The notes: a model not told the origin generated them from the letters alone. DNA of 64,000 bases from Aporrectodea caliginosa (GCA_020284085.1 JACEVL010000482.1:1078501-1142500), one strand, 5' to 3'; shown: positions 29,170 to 40,957, numbered from the stretch's first letter. Made by a program: numbers and translations.

Positions 29170-32100
29170 AAATAATGATGTGACTCCATGTTCGTATTGG
29201 AGTAGAGACGCTAAGCCATGTGGAGCATGGCTGATACTTGGATGATATGACTATTTATCAGATGCAATGCCATTTAGGTTATAGCTCAGTCTGCCATTCC
29301 GCCTCGGCAATAGCTGACCTAAATACTTCAAACTACGATCAAACATCAGAAACTGTCTTTCTCGGTACGGTAAAATTAACCAGAACTGCGGTCTGAGATT
29401 AACGGACACTGGTCAACGTCTTTGCCTGCAAACCATTCGTTGCCCAGTGCCCATACCCATGCCTTGTCACATGGTCCTATAACTGCGACGGGGTTGAGGT
29501 GGGTTTTACCGGGTAGGAGAGCATTTACAGTATAGGCTACTTTAATCAATCCGACGTGGCGAGCCTTCGCCAGTCTCAAGACCTACTTGTTCCATATGCT
29601 TATATATCGTGCTTAGACTGTTGCTCTGACTCCCTGGACTTATCTCCCGGAAATGATAGGGTTTGCAGATTGGTTGGCTAATGATAATGTCGTGTGCCTT
29701 ATTATGATGGCGCAAATTATATATTATAATATTGCGAGAGATTAAATTCAACTTGTAGTAGCACAGAGAGTAGTGGTGGAAGTAGTAGATCTTGGCATTA
29801 GTATTAGTTAGGCTACTCGATTATGATGGTAGGCCTTGTAGGGCCTACGTCTAATGCCAATAGTAGTGAATATGGTAACAGTGTAGGCCTATGACCTGCC
29901 AGTGGTATGTGTGAATAGACTGGATTGAATCAGGACCAGATTCGATAGTAGGCCTAATATAAATATTAGTGGACCTAGTAGGCCTAGAGGCGAATAACCT
30001 GAAAGCGGTTGTAATGATTATGTTAGAATAGTAGTAATACACGAGTGGAAGGAAGTATTGAGGTGAAAGTCCTCGGAGTATTAGGAGGCGCTATAGCAAG
30101 TGTTCAAATACAATACAATACAAGTGTTAGTGGAACTGGGGAGTGGCAGCAGTGGAGGAGTTGTAACAGGGAAATTATGCTGTAATTATTACTATAGTAG
30201 TAGAGCGAGCGTTGTTCCATTAGATATATACATGTAATTAGCAATTAGCCACTTGTATTGTTTGCTGGTGTCTGTAAATTTATGGTGTTTTCCTAGATCC
30301 CTCTAATTGTTGTTGCCAAGTGGAACAGTTGCACTATACGAAGCCTTGTCACCCTACTTCCTGTTTAAGAGAACGTCACTCGATCGTCTGTTTGCCTTTT
30401 ATAGACCATACACTTGAAAAACATTTAGGGCATGTACTCCGTATAGGTCCTGCGTCCTGTTCATGGTGAACTTGTGGCTAACACTTCTGATCCTTTACAG
30501 GCATCATAAACCATGCTCGCAAAAAAACATTATCTGGACCGATTCCTCCAGCAGCAGGCTGTGCTTTGATGCCACTGGCCATTCTTGACGCCAACTACAA
30601 ACCCAGTTGAACTGAATTTTTGAAAGTTGAACAGACATACTACATGAAATAACTTTACGCTACTGAAAACATGATTCAAAAGCAGTTGCAGACTTGCAGG
30701 ACATTCGCCTCTGCATAAGGGTATGAAACAGGGCTGTGTGTCAGACAAATGGTATCCCGGCTATCCGGTGGTTGATTGCTCGCTCATGTTTCAGCCTCAG
30801 CATGTTTCAATTGTTGGACCACAATCCTTAGGACTAGAGGTTAGCTGATGAAGTCGCACAATAAATGCGCTGTTACCTTACCTGTCTAACCGTGTCTTAC
30901 CTTATATTATTACCTATAAGACTCTTACTGTGCATTGACTTTTGCATTTCCTTCATACCACGCAACCTTCCATTGCCTCTTCTGATCCGCCTTAACCCTG
31001 CCTTGCTATGTCCAATCTGATCTTGCCTTACCTGATGTTACCTGATGCTACATTACCTTTGTTTCCTGTCTGGTCCTTTCCATACTTTACCTTATCCCAC
31101 TGAACTTTTACGTTGCCTTTCCAGACCTGACCTTGCATGTTACCTTACTTCTGTCTGTAGAATCCTCTCCTCGCATTGCCCTAACCTTACTCTGATATTA
31201 TGCTTCCACTTACTGTCGTCGATTCCTGCGGTAGAGGACTGCAACGATGATGATGATGATGATGATGACCAGAATGACGACTCCAACACTGGCTCCGACC
31301 GCGATACCAATGAACTGGCCATTTGAAGAAGATGTCGAACCATAGGGCGCTTCCGAAGCTATTTCCGATACCGTACTGAACTGATCACCTGCCTGACTGT
31401 AGAATTGCGTTCTTGTAACTGGTCCTGTGGCGTTCGTATGTAGCGTCCTTGTCGCTTCACTTGTGCTCAGATGAGCACTTGGAGTATCGGTTGTGCTCGT
31501 GTCTTCGACTGTGCGACTGCTTGTGTGCTGTCTTTCCGATGGTACATGGATGTCAGTGACAAGGCCTCTTTCCTCTGCACTTGAACTGAGGGAGCTCGCT
31601 GTCGTGGCGTTTGGCGTCGAGACAACGACTTCCGAAACATTTGCATGCTGGAAGGATGAGTCAGATTTCTCCTGTGAAGGATATTCAACTTCTGACACGG
31701 TAAAGTTGTCTGAGGTTCCCGTAGTCAGTTCACTGATGGTTGTGTTTGCATCTGCAGAATCCAAAGTCCCTGTGACGTCTGCGTGCCATCCAGCGCTGAG
31801 TAGAATCGTCGTTGGTTCACTCTCTGCTGTTATCGTTGGATCCGTTGAAGATGCGTGTGAATCCGAAGTCACGGCGTCTGCTTTTTCAGACTCAGTTTCA
31901 AGGCTTGACATGTTGAAAGTACCTGAGGACGATTTTACTGTAGCTTCAGCGTCGGAAGGTTCCGGTTTGAATGTGCCCGTAGTGGATTCTTCAAGGACGC
32001 TGCCGTATACTGAAGTCACGCCACGGTTGTTGTCTTCAAGGGTGACCAATGGTGACGTCATTTCTGACACAAAAACGGATTCATGCGCGACAGTAGAAGC

Positions 32101-32415
32101 CACGGCCGAGGCGTTTAGTTGAGGTTCTGAAGAGTAAACACTTTGCAATCCCGAATTGCCGTCTGTTTCGCTCAACGCAACAGAACTGGGCTTTTGCAAT
32201 GTACTAGAGGCGTCAGTTGTGGTCTGAGAAGCATTCTGAGTATTGCCTTCGTGTCCTGCTTCTAAGACTGGTGCTGCTGAAGTTGACCAATTCCTTTCGA
32301 CGCTGTGTGTTTCTTCGGCATGCTCCGATAATTTGGAAAGTTCTGTCGATCTGGCATCGAATGCTGCAGTAGTCTCGTCAATTCTTCCGTCACTTGACTG
32401 CGATGTATGATTTTC
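27881..32415 (-). CDS. Ser/Thr-rich single-pass membrane protein, 3' two exons
   Basis: Two minus-strand exons, 32415-31214 and 28331-27881, join in phase across a 2.9-kb intron (CGACA|GTAAGT ... TGTGCTTCAG|A) to give about 550 residues. The first exon is a mucin-like ectodomain dominated by Ser, Thr, Glu, Val and Ala. It ends in one membrane helix (GIAVGASVGVVILVIIIIII) and a basic stop-transfer RRNRRQ. The second exon is a cytoplasmic tail with YDLKDY and EEYDPNPSGYSD and ends KAIEE. The first exon opens in phase 0 after CTTTGCTGTTAG, so 5' exons with the signal peptide exist. No binding domain is visible and I recognise no family. Possible roles are an adhesion or signalling sialomucin, by analogy only. 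Confidence 0.75.
28540..29097. other. Intron sequence, no feature
   Basis: Inside the intron of the membrane-protein gene. Several overlapping open frames on both strands (28536-28910) look like chance and have no recognisable motif. Confidence 0.45.
29098..29172. repeat. (AAT)n microsatellite
   Basis: Pure AAT run followed by AAATAAAT. Confidence 0.95.
30050..30125 (+). mobile_element. SINE 3'-end fragment
   Basis: GGAGGCGCTATAGCAAGTGTTCAAATACAATAC matches the end of the SINE at 33566-33800; the head is missing. Confidence 0.6.
30880..31190. repeat. Degenerate CCTTA/CCTGA-rich tract
   Basis: Loose tandem words ACCTTACC, CTTGCCTTACCTG, GATGTTACCTG. It runs up to 24 bases before the donor of the transmembrane exon, within the intron. 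Confidence 0.5.
31214..32415 (-). CDS. Mucin-like ectodomain plus transmembrane exon
   Basis: 1202 nt, open for 400 codons plus 2 nt. Possible N-glycosylation sites (NHTS, NASQ, NTTI, NFTV, NATG) and many Thr/Ser clusters suggest heavy glycosylation. There are no cysteines in the ectodomain part I translated. TM helix near the 3' end, donor GTAAGT. Confidence 0.78.
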
Positions 32416-33385
32416 CTAACAGCAAAGCAAATGAATGCACAAATATTCGGCTTTTAAAAGTAAAATGCAATAATAAATGCTCACACTTTATGTAGTTCAA
32501 AACTCAGCGACCTGAATCTTGATTGCAATGGTCAGGTAACTCCTCTGGTACTCATCAGTCCCATTTATTATCCAAATATTCCGTCCAAAGACTGCAAGAC
32601 ACCAGTGTGATTCTTGTTAACGATAACAGTAACGAAAATGTTCGCTAACGAAAATAAAATGATTTCGTTAACGATAACTATAACTAAAAATATAATTAAC
32701 TGTAACTCTATCTATAACGAAAATAACACTAACGAAAATTAATTATTTTCTTTAATAAAAAAAATAAAAAGTGCAATATCGACAAACATGAGAACGTGAA
32801 AATGCGCTACAATTAATAGCCTATGTTCGGTCCGGATTTTGGATTTGTGAATTAACCCAGTAGTTGTGACGCATTTGTTAAATTTAGCTATTTTGTCACC
32901 GTTTCTATTTCGATTGCGACTCAGACTGATTAGCGCAAATTCTCAAACGTAGCAGTCATAGTAATCTTGTCGTCAAAATGTCTCTATCTTGAGAGGCCGC
33001 AATTGTGGAATGCTGCCTGGAGTCATTTCAAGTGCGAATTAGTCACAATTAAAAGTTTGTGTATCTTCAGCGGTTTAGTGTAAATGAGGGGAAGTTATGT
33101 AGCCGGCTCACAGCCGGTAAACACACAACTAATCTACTTAAGCATCTCAAGTATCACCACCTACCTACATTTGTTACAGAGAAGCCTGCGCTCAAGAGAG
33201 CGATAGGAAGAGGTGAATAGCCTATAGAAGGAAGCTCGCGAAGACATTCAAAACCGGTGAGAGAGTAGTAAGCAGTAAAATAGCCAGACTCAACTGTGCC
33301 AATGGCAGTGTCGTGTTTTTCAATGTGTTTGGTGATTTTGCGGGGTTTACAAGGTCTCTGGTTCTTTCCAGATGCCATATTTCTG

Positions 33386-33565
33386 AGGATCCTGAGTGGC
33401 CGAGTGGGTTGGTAGCCTGCTCGTCACGCCGGCGCCCCGGGTTCGCTTCCCGGTCGGGTCGGTTTATCAGAGATTAATTTCTCGGATCTTTACTGCGGGT
33501 GGCTCGGTCGCATTATAAACGTGGAGTACAATACAACACACAATACAACACATCACAATACAACT
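33386..33565 (+). mobile_element. tRNA-derived SINE with Leu/Ser-tRNA-like head
   Basis: GAGTGGCCGAGTGGGTTGG is an A box of class II tRNA type, and GGGTTCGCTTCCC is the B box. The tail is CAATACAACACAC repeats. Nested in the hAT element. Confidence 0.7.
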
Positions 33566-33800
33566 GGGGCGCGGTGGTTTAGGGGTATGTTCGGTGCCTT
33601 GCAGCTGGAGGGTTGCGGGTTCGAATCCACCTCAAAGTCGCCGCGTAGGGACCCTGGGCAAGTCCTTCACTCGCAATTGCTCATGTGCTTCGGCGTGAAA
33701 CTCCGATTCAGCGTCCGCGCAGTAGTCGGGAGCGCCTCGGAATGGGAAATCTGGTAGGGGCGCTATAACAAGTGTTCAAATACAATACAATACAATATTT
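33566..33800 (+). mobile_element. tRNA-derived SINE, copy 2 (AATACAATACA tail)
   Basis: Same head and body as the copies at 25549 and 43063. The 3' end is GGGGCGCTATAACAAGTG followed by AATACAATACA units. It directly follows the Leu/Ser-type SINE. Confidence 0.88.
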
Positions 33801-33867
33801 CTATCTGTCGTGTATTTAATAAAAGTGTTTCACATGGTCGTGCTGCTGATGCAATACAAGACTGAGA

Positions 33868-34732
33868 TAATACATCTAAGAGATTGGGAGCAAGACATAA
33901 TGTACCAAGACGAAAAGTACCAGGTCAAAAGGTACCAGACAAAATGTACCACGTCAAAATCTACAAGACACAGTGTACCAAGACATAATGTACCGCGACA
34001 ACAAGTACCACGTCAATGACTACCAGGACAAAATAGACCAGACATAATGTACCAGCATATCTAGGCCAAGCATGTAGGACTATGAAGCCTGCTAGTACGT
34101 GTCTGGCGTATTACCTACTATATCAATGAGAAATTAAATAGTTTCTTTGAGGACAAGGAACGCTCTGTCGTTGATTAAAATGTATTTAGCTTCTCCTTTT
34201 CCATTCATTGTTCATCAAGACTTGTTGTGTCAGCTCGAAAGCTTCAACAAGAACAACACGCTACTATGATTTTGAGTGCACAACATGCAACCGGTCAGCC
34301 TCCAGCCAAGAAACGAAAGAAATACATCCGCATCAACGAAGCCCTTACCACGATGGTGGATGCTTATGATCGTACCGATGCAATTACTTACCTGAAAACC
34401 ATTGCCCGAGTCCTGAATATTAATGTCATTTAAGTCCATTTCCCATGTGTTACAAAGGCCAATGAATTGTCTGATTTTACATTGAAACCGATTTTTAAAT
34501 TGTCTGATTTTATAATTGGGCAGGTAAATTTTGTCTCTCTTCATACATTTTGTCATAGTACTTATTGTCTCGGTACTTATTGTCTTGGTACTTATTGTCT
34601 TGGTACTTATTGTCTTGGTACTTATTGTCTTGGTAATTATTGTCTTGGTATATTTCGTCTTGGTACATTTTGTCTGGTACATATTTTCTGGTTGATTATG
34701 TCTTGATACATTTTGTCATGGAGCCAAGAGAT
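33868..34732. mobile_element. Foldback-type element with inverted arrays of GTACCAAGACAAAAT
   Basis: The left arm (33885-34060) is about 11 units of roughly 15 bp (GTACCAAGACAAAAT, variable). The right arm (34548-34710) is the same unit inverted (ATTTTGTCTTGGTAC). Outer borders AGAGATTGGGAGCAAGACA and, in complement, ATCTCTTGGCTCCATGACA also pair. Long tandem-repeat inverted ends are the architecture of foldback transposons. The middle (34061-34547) holds a 68-codon plus frame at 34227-34433 with a basic PPAKKRKKYIR motif; I do not recognise it. Confidence 0.72.
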
Positions 34733-35374
34733 TGAGTGTTGTTACAGTTTATACAATTATCGTAGGCCTTAGGGTAATTTATTGTGTATTTTTCAAATAG
34801 AAAACAATAATTTAAAACAAGGTAGCAGATCTCTCTCACATTATCAGAATTTATGCATTTTTAGCATTAAGGTTAAGTGTTTTCCTAAAGCTGAATACAC
34901 TCATTCTTCTAAGCCTTTTGAAGCTCTAAGCAAATTATGTAACGCGTCTTAATATGTATATAATTATACAGCTTCTGTGACTTTAGGCAATTTCACGTAG
35001 CCTGATTGCAGCTATAAGTCGTAACTAAAATAAAAGCCAACTTACTATAACTATAACTATAACGAAAAATAAAACTAACTATAACTGTAACTATAACTAA
35101 AATAAGAAACCATTTACTGTAACTGTAACTAAATTAAAATCTGTAAGGAGAATCACACTGCAAGATACATAGCTATAGGGTATACCGCAATGCTGCCAAT
35201 AACCAACTTTAATTGTTAGTAGAAACCTGTATAGCATCACTTGAAGAGAAACTGATCAGAGACGTTTACGATGTTAGCCTAAACGATGTTAATGTCTTTA
35301 AGAGCAGAATGTTCATCAGTTGTTATAGGATAATAGCAAGCAATGCTAAGATAACTGTTGTACACAAAGTGCGT

Positions 35375-35670
35375 GGTGAGCGACCGAGTCCTCGCCGGTA
35401 TATATGCGAGTGCTCAAGGATAAGGAAACCGAAGGACGGACGATGGAAATCAACGACGCAACGAGATGGTGCCTCGATTAAAACCCCGGGAGGAAGGCAA
35501 CGGGAGACCACCTCCATAACTATCCAAACTAAAACTGAAAATGACGCCATAATCGATTGAGGAATGTAGGGGGAAGCCAAGAAGAAGACCTAGAACAATG
35601 TTAATGGACTGCATGGTGAAAGAGGTTTACAGAAAGTTGAAGGAGAGGGCTTTGGAGTTAGGGGGTCCCG
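35375..35670 (+). mobile_element. Possible RTE-type LINE C-terminal debris
   Basis: The plus strand gives RGKPRRRPRTMLMDCMVKEV, resembling the GRGRPRxMMLDxM tail of RTE-like elements (compare 50695-51070). Weak because no other motif is seen. Confidence 0.35.
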
Positions 35671-37250
35671 GATGTCTTAACCGGGCACTTGGCTCAGGGC
35701 TCCCGGAAGTCTAAATCCGGCCCAGCATTCAAGTATCGTTCCGATTGCCGCCGAAGTACATTGATTTGTGCCGACGCACTCAATATGACCTTGCACGTGA
35801 TGTTGCAGTGCACATGTTGTCATACAGGTCCACAAACTATTTCCTCTGTTCTGTTATGGCCTATAGAGTTAGCAGTGTAGAATACTGCCAACACTATAAA
35901 CTTAATAGGAAAACTACTGTGTAACTACTGTAAAACTAGAGCAGAAAATGAGTTGCAGATTAACGAGACAGACAAGAGGGCAAATATAAGAATGAAAGAT
36001 AGCGTTTTTGTCGTAAACTGAAGTACAACTCTATTGAACGGAAATACAGTTAAAGTCTGATGTCTGCATACTGATAAGTTAGCTCGTCTTATATACCTGT
36101 ATGGCTACAGAGTTAATGCAATACAAATGTAAATCTAACAATTCATATTTATAAATAGAAGTTGTATCAGAGTTGTCGACGTCCAACAACGTAGAATGCG
36201 AGTTCCAAGTTGTTGGGTTTCAGTGGCAACTAAGCGTCAACAAAATCGGTACAAAGATGTAAGGACATTTAACACACGACACAAGCATTTCGTTTCCGCC
36301 CCAAACCCAATGTCAGACTTCCAATCTAGTATAATTATACGCTCAGGAAAAGAAGAATTTTGTGTAAGGTCACAGTAAGAGTAGAGCCTTAAATCTTGAT
36401 CAATTAACATCCTAAACACATTTGCAGAAAACAATCATGCTGAGCATGATTCTTAATTATGTGAAACGCAATATGAAGATCAGTAACTGCTCCTTATACC
36501 TGTAAAGTAGAATCCTGTCAACTCTGGAACTCTCTTCTGGCGAGCATTCGCTCTGCAAATTCTCTTCTGGCCTACCAATCTCGACTATAAGCTGCTCATC
36601 TCTGCCTGGACTCAATTCCTCCGTTGACCGTTTTCGTGTCTTCTCCGATTTTCTTATAGGCTTCTGGCTGAACTCATTTGGCTACATCGATTTAACCTAT
36701 AGCAGCGACGATCTACTTGAGCATAATAACAGCAGCGCTATGAAAGTTCTTAGATTTTTTGCACTGCCTTTTGATGGCTGCTGAAAGTTTAGGCTTCAAT
36801 ATCAATTTCTGTCGATCAATTGAAAATCTCTCCGTGAACGTGCTTTTTCGGTTGTTGGACCTCTCCGGCATTATATCCTTTCTGCTCAGTCGCTTATTGC
36901 ATTTCGCTCTCAGCTTAAGATTTGTGTTTTTCAAATTGTTCATCCACCATAGGCTCTCCTCTCAGTCTTAACGGACTGATCTATTAGATACTGACCTGAT
37001 TACGGTTAGTTTCGGTGCGCCATCGGTTGAAGCCTCGCACATTAGACACCGGCGCAATAGAAGTTCCTAATTACAATTACTATTATAATACATCTTTGAG
37101 CGCCTTATCATGTCACAATTCTGTTTGATTTAAGGACATCAGCTATGGCAGCGCATTTAATATATTAAAACATGCATCTATGTCGAAATGTGTTCTCTTT
37201 CCAGTTTCTTCACTTAGCTTACAACATTTGAAACTAGGTCAATCCTTTTC
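35671..37250. other. No recognised gene
   Basis: Unique or decayed repeat DNA. The plus strand at 36515-36600 reads like a broken LINE C-terminus (SWNSLLASIRSANSLLAYQS) but is interrupted. Confidence 0.4.
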
Positions 37251-37254
37251 TGTT

Positions 37255-37375
37255 ATCGGCCCAGTGACGTGAACGGGCTTCCTCGGGAGGTGCGTTCCCT
37301 CCCTCGGGTCCTTCATTCACTGCTCTATCAGCTCCTAAACACTGAAGTGGCGCTATGTAAATTTCGACTGATTGT
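37255..37375 (+). mobile_element. L2/CR1-type LINE 3' end fragment
   Basis: Encodes NGLPREVRSLPRVLHSLLYQ followed by GTGGCGCTATGTAAATTTC, the C-terminus and tail signature of the LINE at 260-1339. Confidence 0.6.
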
Positions 37376-38980
37376 TAGTGTTATTTTAACACTGTGGGGT
37401 TTAGGTGCCACCGTTAATGCGATCGTAATCATACTTCATAGACCTCGACATGGTAGCCTAATCCTAATGACTAAATTCGTTAATGATGTTTCGCATGTCC
37501 AGAAGGTCTCGTGAACCACTACTCTTGCTCATATTTTATACACAAATATTGGGTACATTTTAAAGTAAACTTTGTGCCGGATTTAAGTTTTATTTCAATT
37601 TTGCCAAGCCTTTTAATTTGCCTCGAGTTATTGCATAGTTCATGGAAAATATTTTAAAAAGCTCCTGCAAAACAGTACATAACAGAGAGAATCTTTGTAC
37701 TTTTAAACTCGAACATAAATCATTCGCCAATTTTGAACGTGATCACCGAGGCAAGGCGTATCCCACAACAGAATGGCAGTAGTGAGTCATAGTTCGTGAA
37801 AACAGGTTCACACGTACGGGCTGCAGAGATTTTCATGAGTCGTATGGAGTCTATGGACCAACGGGTCGGATTGGGTCAGGTTATACCAGGTTAGGTCAGA
37901 AGGTCTGGGAAACTTTGTGGGTCAAGTCAAGTCAAGAAAGCCGTATAATGACTAATTTAGGGTAATGTTTAAGTCACAAAGCATCGATGACCTATAAACC
38001 CACCAAGGACTGTTTAATTTAGCTTTGAAACCCAGTTTGCATTATAGTACCCCGGTACGTTGTAATATATAAATAAATAAATAAGTATATGTATATATAT
38101 TGGCATAACATTACTTTTATACAGTGTTTGTTTAACACGAACCTCTTGCAAATGAATGGGTAGGGTCTGAATTCATGTGGTAGTGATACAGTGAGTCGGG
38201 CTGCGTAGAATGGGCGATGGGTCGGGTAGGGCCTTTAAGTTAAAATTGACCCACGTGCAACGCTGGTAGGCTTGACAGAAACAAAAGGCATGACGATCAT
38301 GCACAGAATGTCATCTGTTGAGTGCTGGCTATCAACAGCAATGTAACATTTGAAACATTTTTGGTCGAGATTCTCACAAGATATAATTGGATTCACATTT
38401 AAAGTCAATTGGCTAAGGGTTTTAGGACTTATAAGGGTCAAATGTCCTCGTTTCCTATACGAAGCAAATGACACCAAATTGCACCAATGTGGCAGCCTTT
38501 GATCACAGCAAGGTCAATGACAGAACAACAGAAAACGAAAAGTGTGGGGTAAACATCCAAATACATGTACCTCGAATTACCGTGACACATCTATCAACAA
38601 ACTCCAGGAATGCGCTTAGCACAAAACAAACAAACATCTATTAAACGAAAATATGTGCTTATACATATCACAAGGTCTAAATTCCATGCGCTTATCTGAG
38701 AAATTCGCGATAAGGGCTTTACTTACCATTTTTAAGCGGAGTTTTGGAGCTGAATATATCTACTGAGGGGTTGAAACTGGATAAACACGATATATATATC
38801 CACTGAGCCGTCAAAGGCGTTGACGCAATCTACAGCCCTGTAGCAACACTTCTGCCATATGATAAGGGCTTAACAACGTTCTGGGTCGCGCGAACTTCCT
38901 GCAACTACCAATGAAACTTTGTTTTTAAGCCTATAGCCTAGCCACCCGGATAAGTACGTCTGTACATGGCTTGATTTAAG
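37376..38980. other. No confident gene; one exon-like frame
   Basis: A minus frame at 38235-38477 (with NPIISCENLDQKCFKCYIAV and ILCMIVMPFVSVKP) has an acceptor-like CTTCGTATAG and a donor-like GCAC|GTGGGT. It is Cys-containing and might be an ectodomain exon of an unseen gene, but no family match supports it. Confidence 0.3.
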
Positions 38981-39003
38981 GCCCGTGATAATTATAGTCA
39001 TAC

Positions 39004-39012
39004 ACGCACGCA

Positions 39013-39056
<44 letters not shown>
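39004..39056. repeat. (CACG)n and (CA)n microsatellite
   Basis: CACGCACG then CACACACA. Confidence 0.9.
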
Positions 39057-39057
<1 letters not shown>

Positions 39058-39225
39058 TCATACGCAAAGCAGGCACATACATAATTCTCAATAGACAGTT
39101 AGAGATATAGGCTTGCGTGCTTAGGCATAACCGTGACATTACAAGCAAGAAGAAGGCTCACTCATGCCTTAAGAATGGAAATAAAATACCACATGACGCA
39201 AGATTTCTCGATCCCATTATTGTAT

Positions 39226-39262
39226 CGGGACAATTACATATAATATATATGTAATTGTCCCG
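39226..39262. repeat. Perfect inverted repeat
   Basis: CGGGACAATTACATAT pairs with ATATGTAATTGTCCCG across a 5-base loop. Confidence 0.85.
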
Positions 39263-40116
39263 TATTATATTATGGCCTATTATACCATATTATGGCATTT
39301 AAAGATCTCTATTACAGTTGAAAGTTGAAACAATGAACCCCGTCACACTTAGATACGGCCGATGATACGTAGTTGCCAGCATTGTGGAAAGACTTGCAGG
39401 GAGAGGCGAATTGTGCAGAGGAAATAGGCCTATACGTTCACCTTTCCAGTATGCCTACATGGAACTCATTATCAGACCAATATTCGCATATGCATGGGGC
39501 CCGTATAGAGACCACTTGAGTCCCATCTACCCCCGCTACAACAGAAATATTAGGTGGCTGTCCGGTTTTAAACACACCAATCGTAACTACAGATCGTATA
39601 AACAATAGAATTGTCCGCAATTACAGAATAATTTGAGTCTACTTAACAGAAGAACTGAATGCAAACACTATGGTGTGGTGGCCTATTGTGGCAGTACTCT
39701 ATATACGCCTAATATAATTATAGCCCGCACATGTAGAAGCGGATGCATAAGCCTAGACTTAGCAATTACTGTCATCTTACATGGCCTGAAGGTCTACTAT
39801 TAGGAGATGGGTCTAACATAAGGATGACTAAATAATTGACACTTGAACCACAGTCATACAATCATCGAGATATCCCGGATTCTTATCCAGCCACAAAGTC
39901 AGACTAGTATTTATTGCCCCCAGACAAAGCAACTGTTACAGTACGAGTCTCCATTCCAAACTCAGCCATTCCATCCCCAGTATCAATCAATTCACACTCT
40001 CAAAAATACAGGCCACACTAGTTGACAGGGGCCTGTATATATGCACTCTTAGGAGCCCGGCACAGAGCCTTAAAGGATCTTTTTGGCTGAAAAGCAAACG
40101 TAGCAACCTTATAACA
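39263..40116. other. No recognised feature
   Basis: AT-rich DNA; no motif or repeat identified. Confidence 0.4.
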
Positions 40117-40525
40117 GGACATAGTTCGCCCATTCCTGGCCTCTGTCACAACCAATAACATTCCTGGCCTCTTTCACAGCCAATCACATTCCTGGCCTCT
40201 TTCACAATCAATTACATTCCTGGCTTCATTCAAAACCAATCCCATTCCTGGCCTCTTTCACAACCAATAACATTCCTGGCCTCTTTCAGAACAATCACAT
40301 TCCGGGCCTCTTTCACAACCAATCATATTCCTGGCCTCTTTCACAACCAATCACATTCCTGGCCTCTTTCAAAACCAATCACATTCCTGGCCTCTTTCAA
40401 AACCAATCACATTCCTGGCCTCTTTCACAACCAATCACATTCCTGGCCTCGTTCACAACCAATCCCATTCTGGCCTCTTTCACAACCAATCACATTCCAT
40501 GGCCTCTTTCACAACCAATCCCTCT
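40117..40525. repeat. 26-bp minisatellite, about 15 copies
   Basis: The unit reads CATTCCTGGCCTCTTTCACA then ACCAAT; copies vary by a few bases and small indels. Confidence 0.92.
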
Positions 40526-40955
40526 AATACTCAGCACTTGCCTCACAGAACTTTCTAAGAAGCGCCACACAAAAATTCCATTACATTTACATGAAATTAT
40601 GCAAATACTACAACCACTAAACTTGCAACACTGTTTAAAACGTCACAATATAACAAAGACGTAAATACACAGGAACACATGCGCACAGTCGCACACACAT
40701 AAGTACATACATACATAGCAAGTTATGTGTGCATATAAAACTTATTAAAGCTCATAATTACCACCTCAGCAGAGCTGAGTCGAAGCATTTTTTTAATAAC
40801 TGTCACTCTGTCGACTGAAATGTTTTCTTCTTCATCTTCGAAATAAACTACTTTACTACGTTTCTTTACAAAGAAATCTTAACTCACTGTTAAGTATTCA
40901 ACATAGTCTGAACATTTTTTATACTCTCCTTCGTCCAACAGTACTCGTTTATTGA
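40526..40955. other. No recognised gene
   Basis: Unique-looking DNA with short CACA and CATA tracts near 40680-40715. Confidence 0.4.
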
Positions 40956-40957
40956 GC

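Larger units (their letters stand above)
32603..35160 (+). mobile_element. hAT DNA transposon, decayed, with nested insertions
   Basis: Ends are CAGTGTGATTCTTGTTA on the left and, in complement, CAGTGTGATTCTCCTTA on the right. They are flanked by 8-bp direct repeats, CAAGACAC (32595-32602) and CAAGATAC (35161-35168), one mismatch. Both subterminal regions are full of TAACTATAACGAAAAT-like words. At about 33105-33235 the plus strand reads RLTAGKHTTNLLKHLKYHHL, a BED zinc-finger remnant typical of hAT transposases. Two SINEs and a foldback element lie inside. Confidence 0.85.

Noticed and set aside
31493..32122. 209-codon plus frame opposite the mucin-like exon
   Set aside because: Antisense shadow; the minus frame has a TM helix, correct splice sites and continuous phase.
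33386..33460. Functional tRNA-Leu/Ser gene
   Set aside because: A and B boxes are present, but the cloverleaf is poor and a repeat-tailed SINE body follows.
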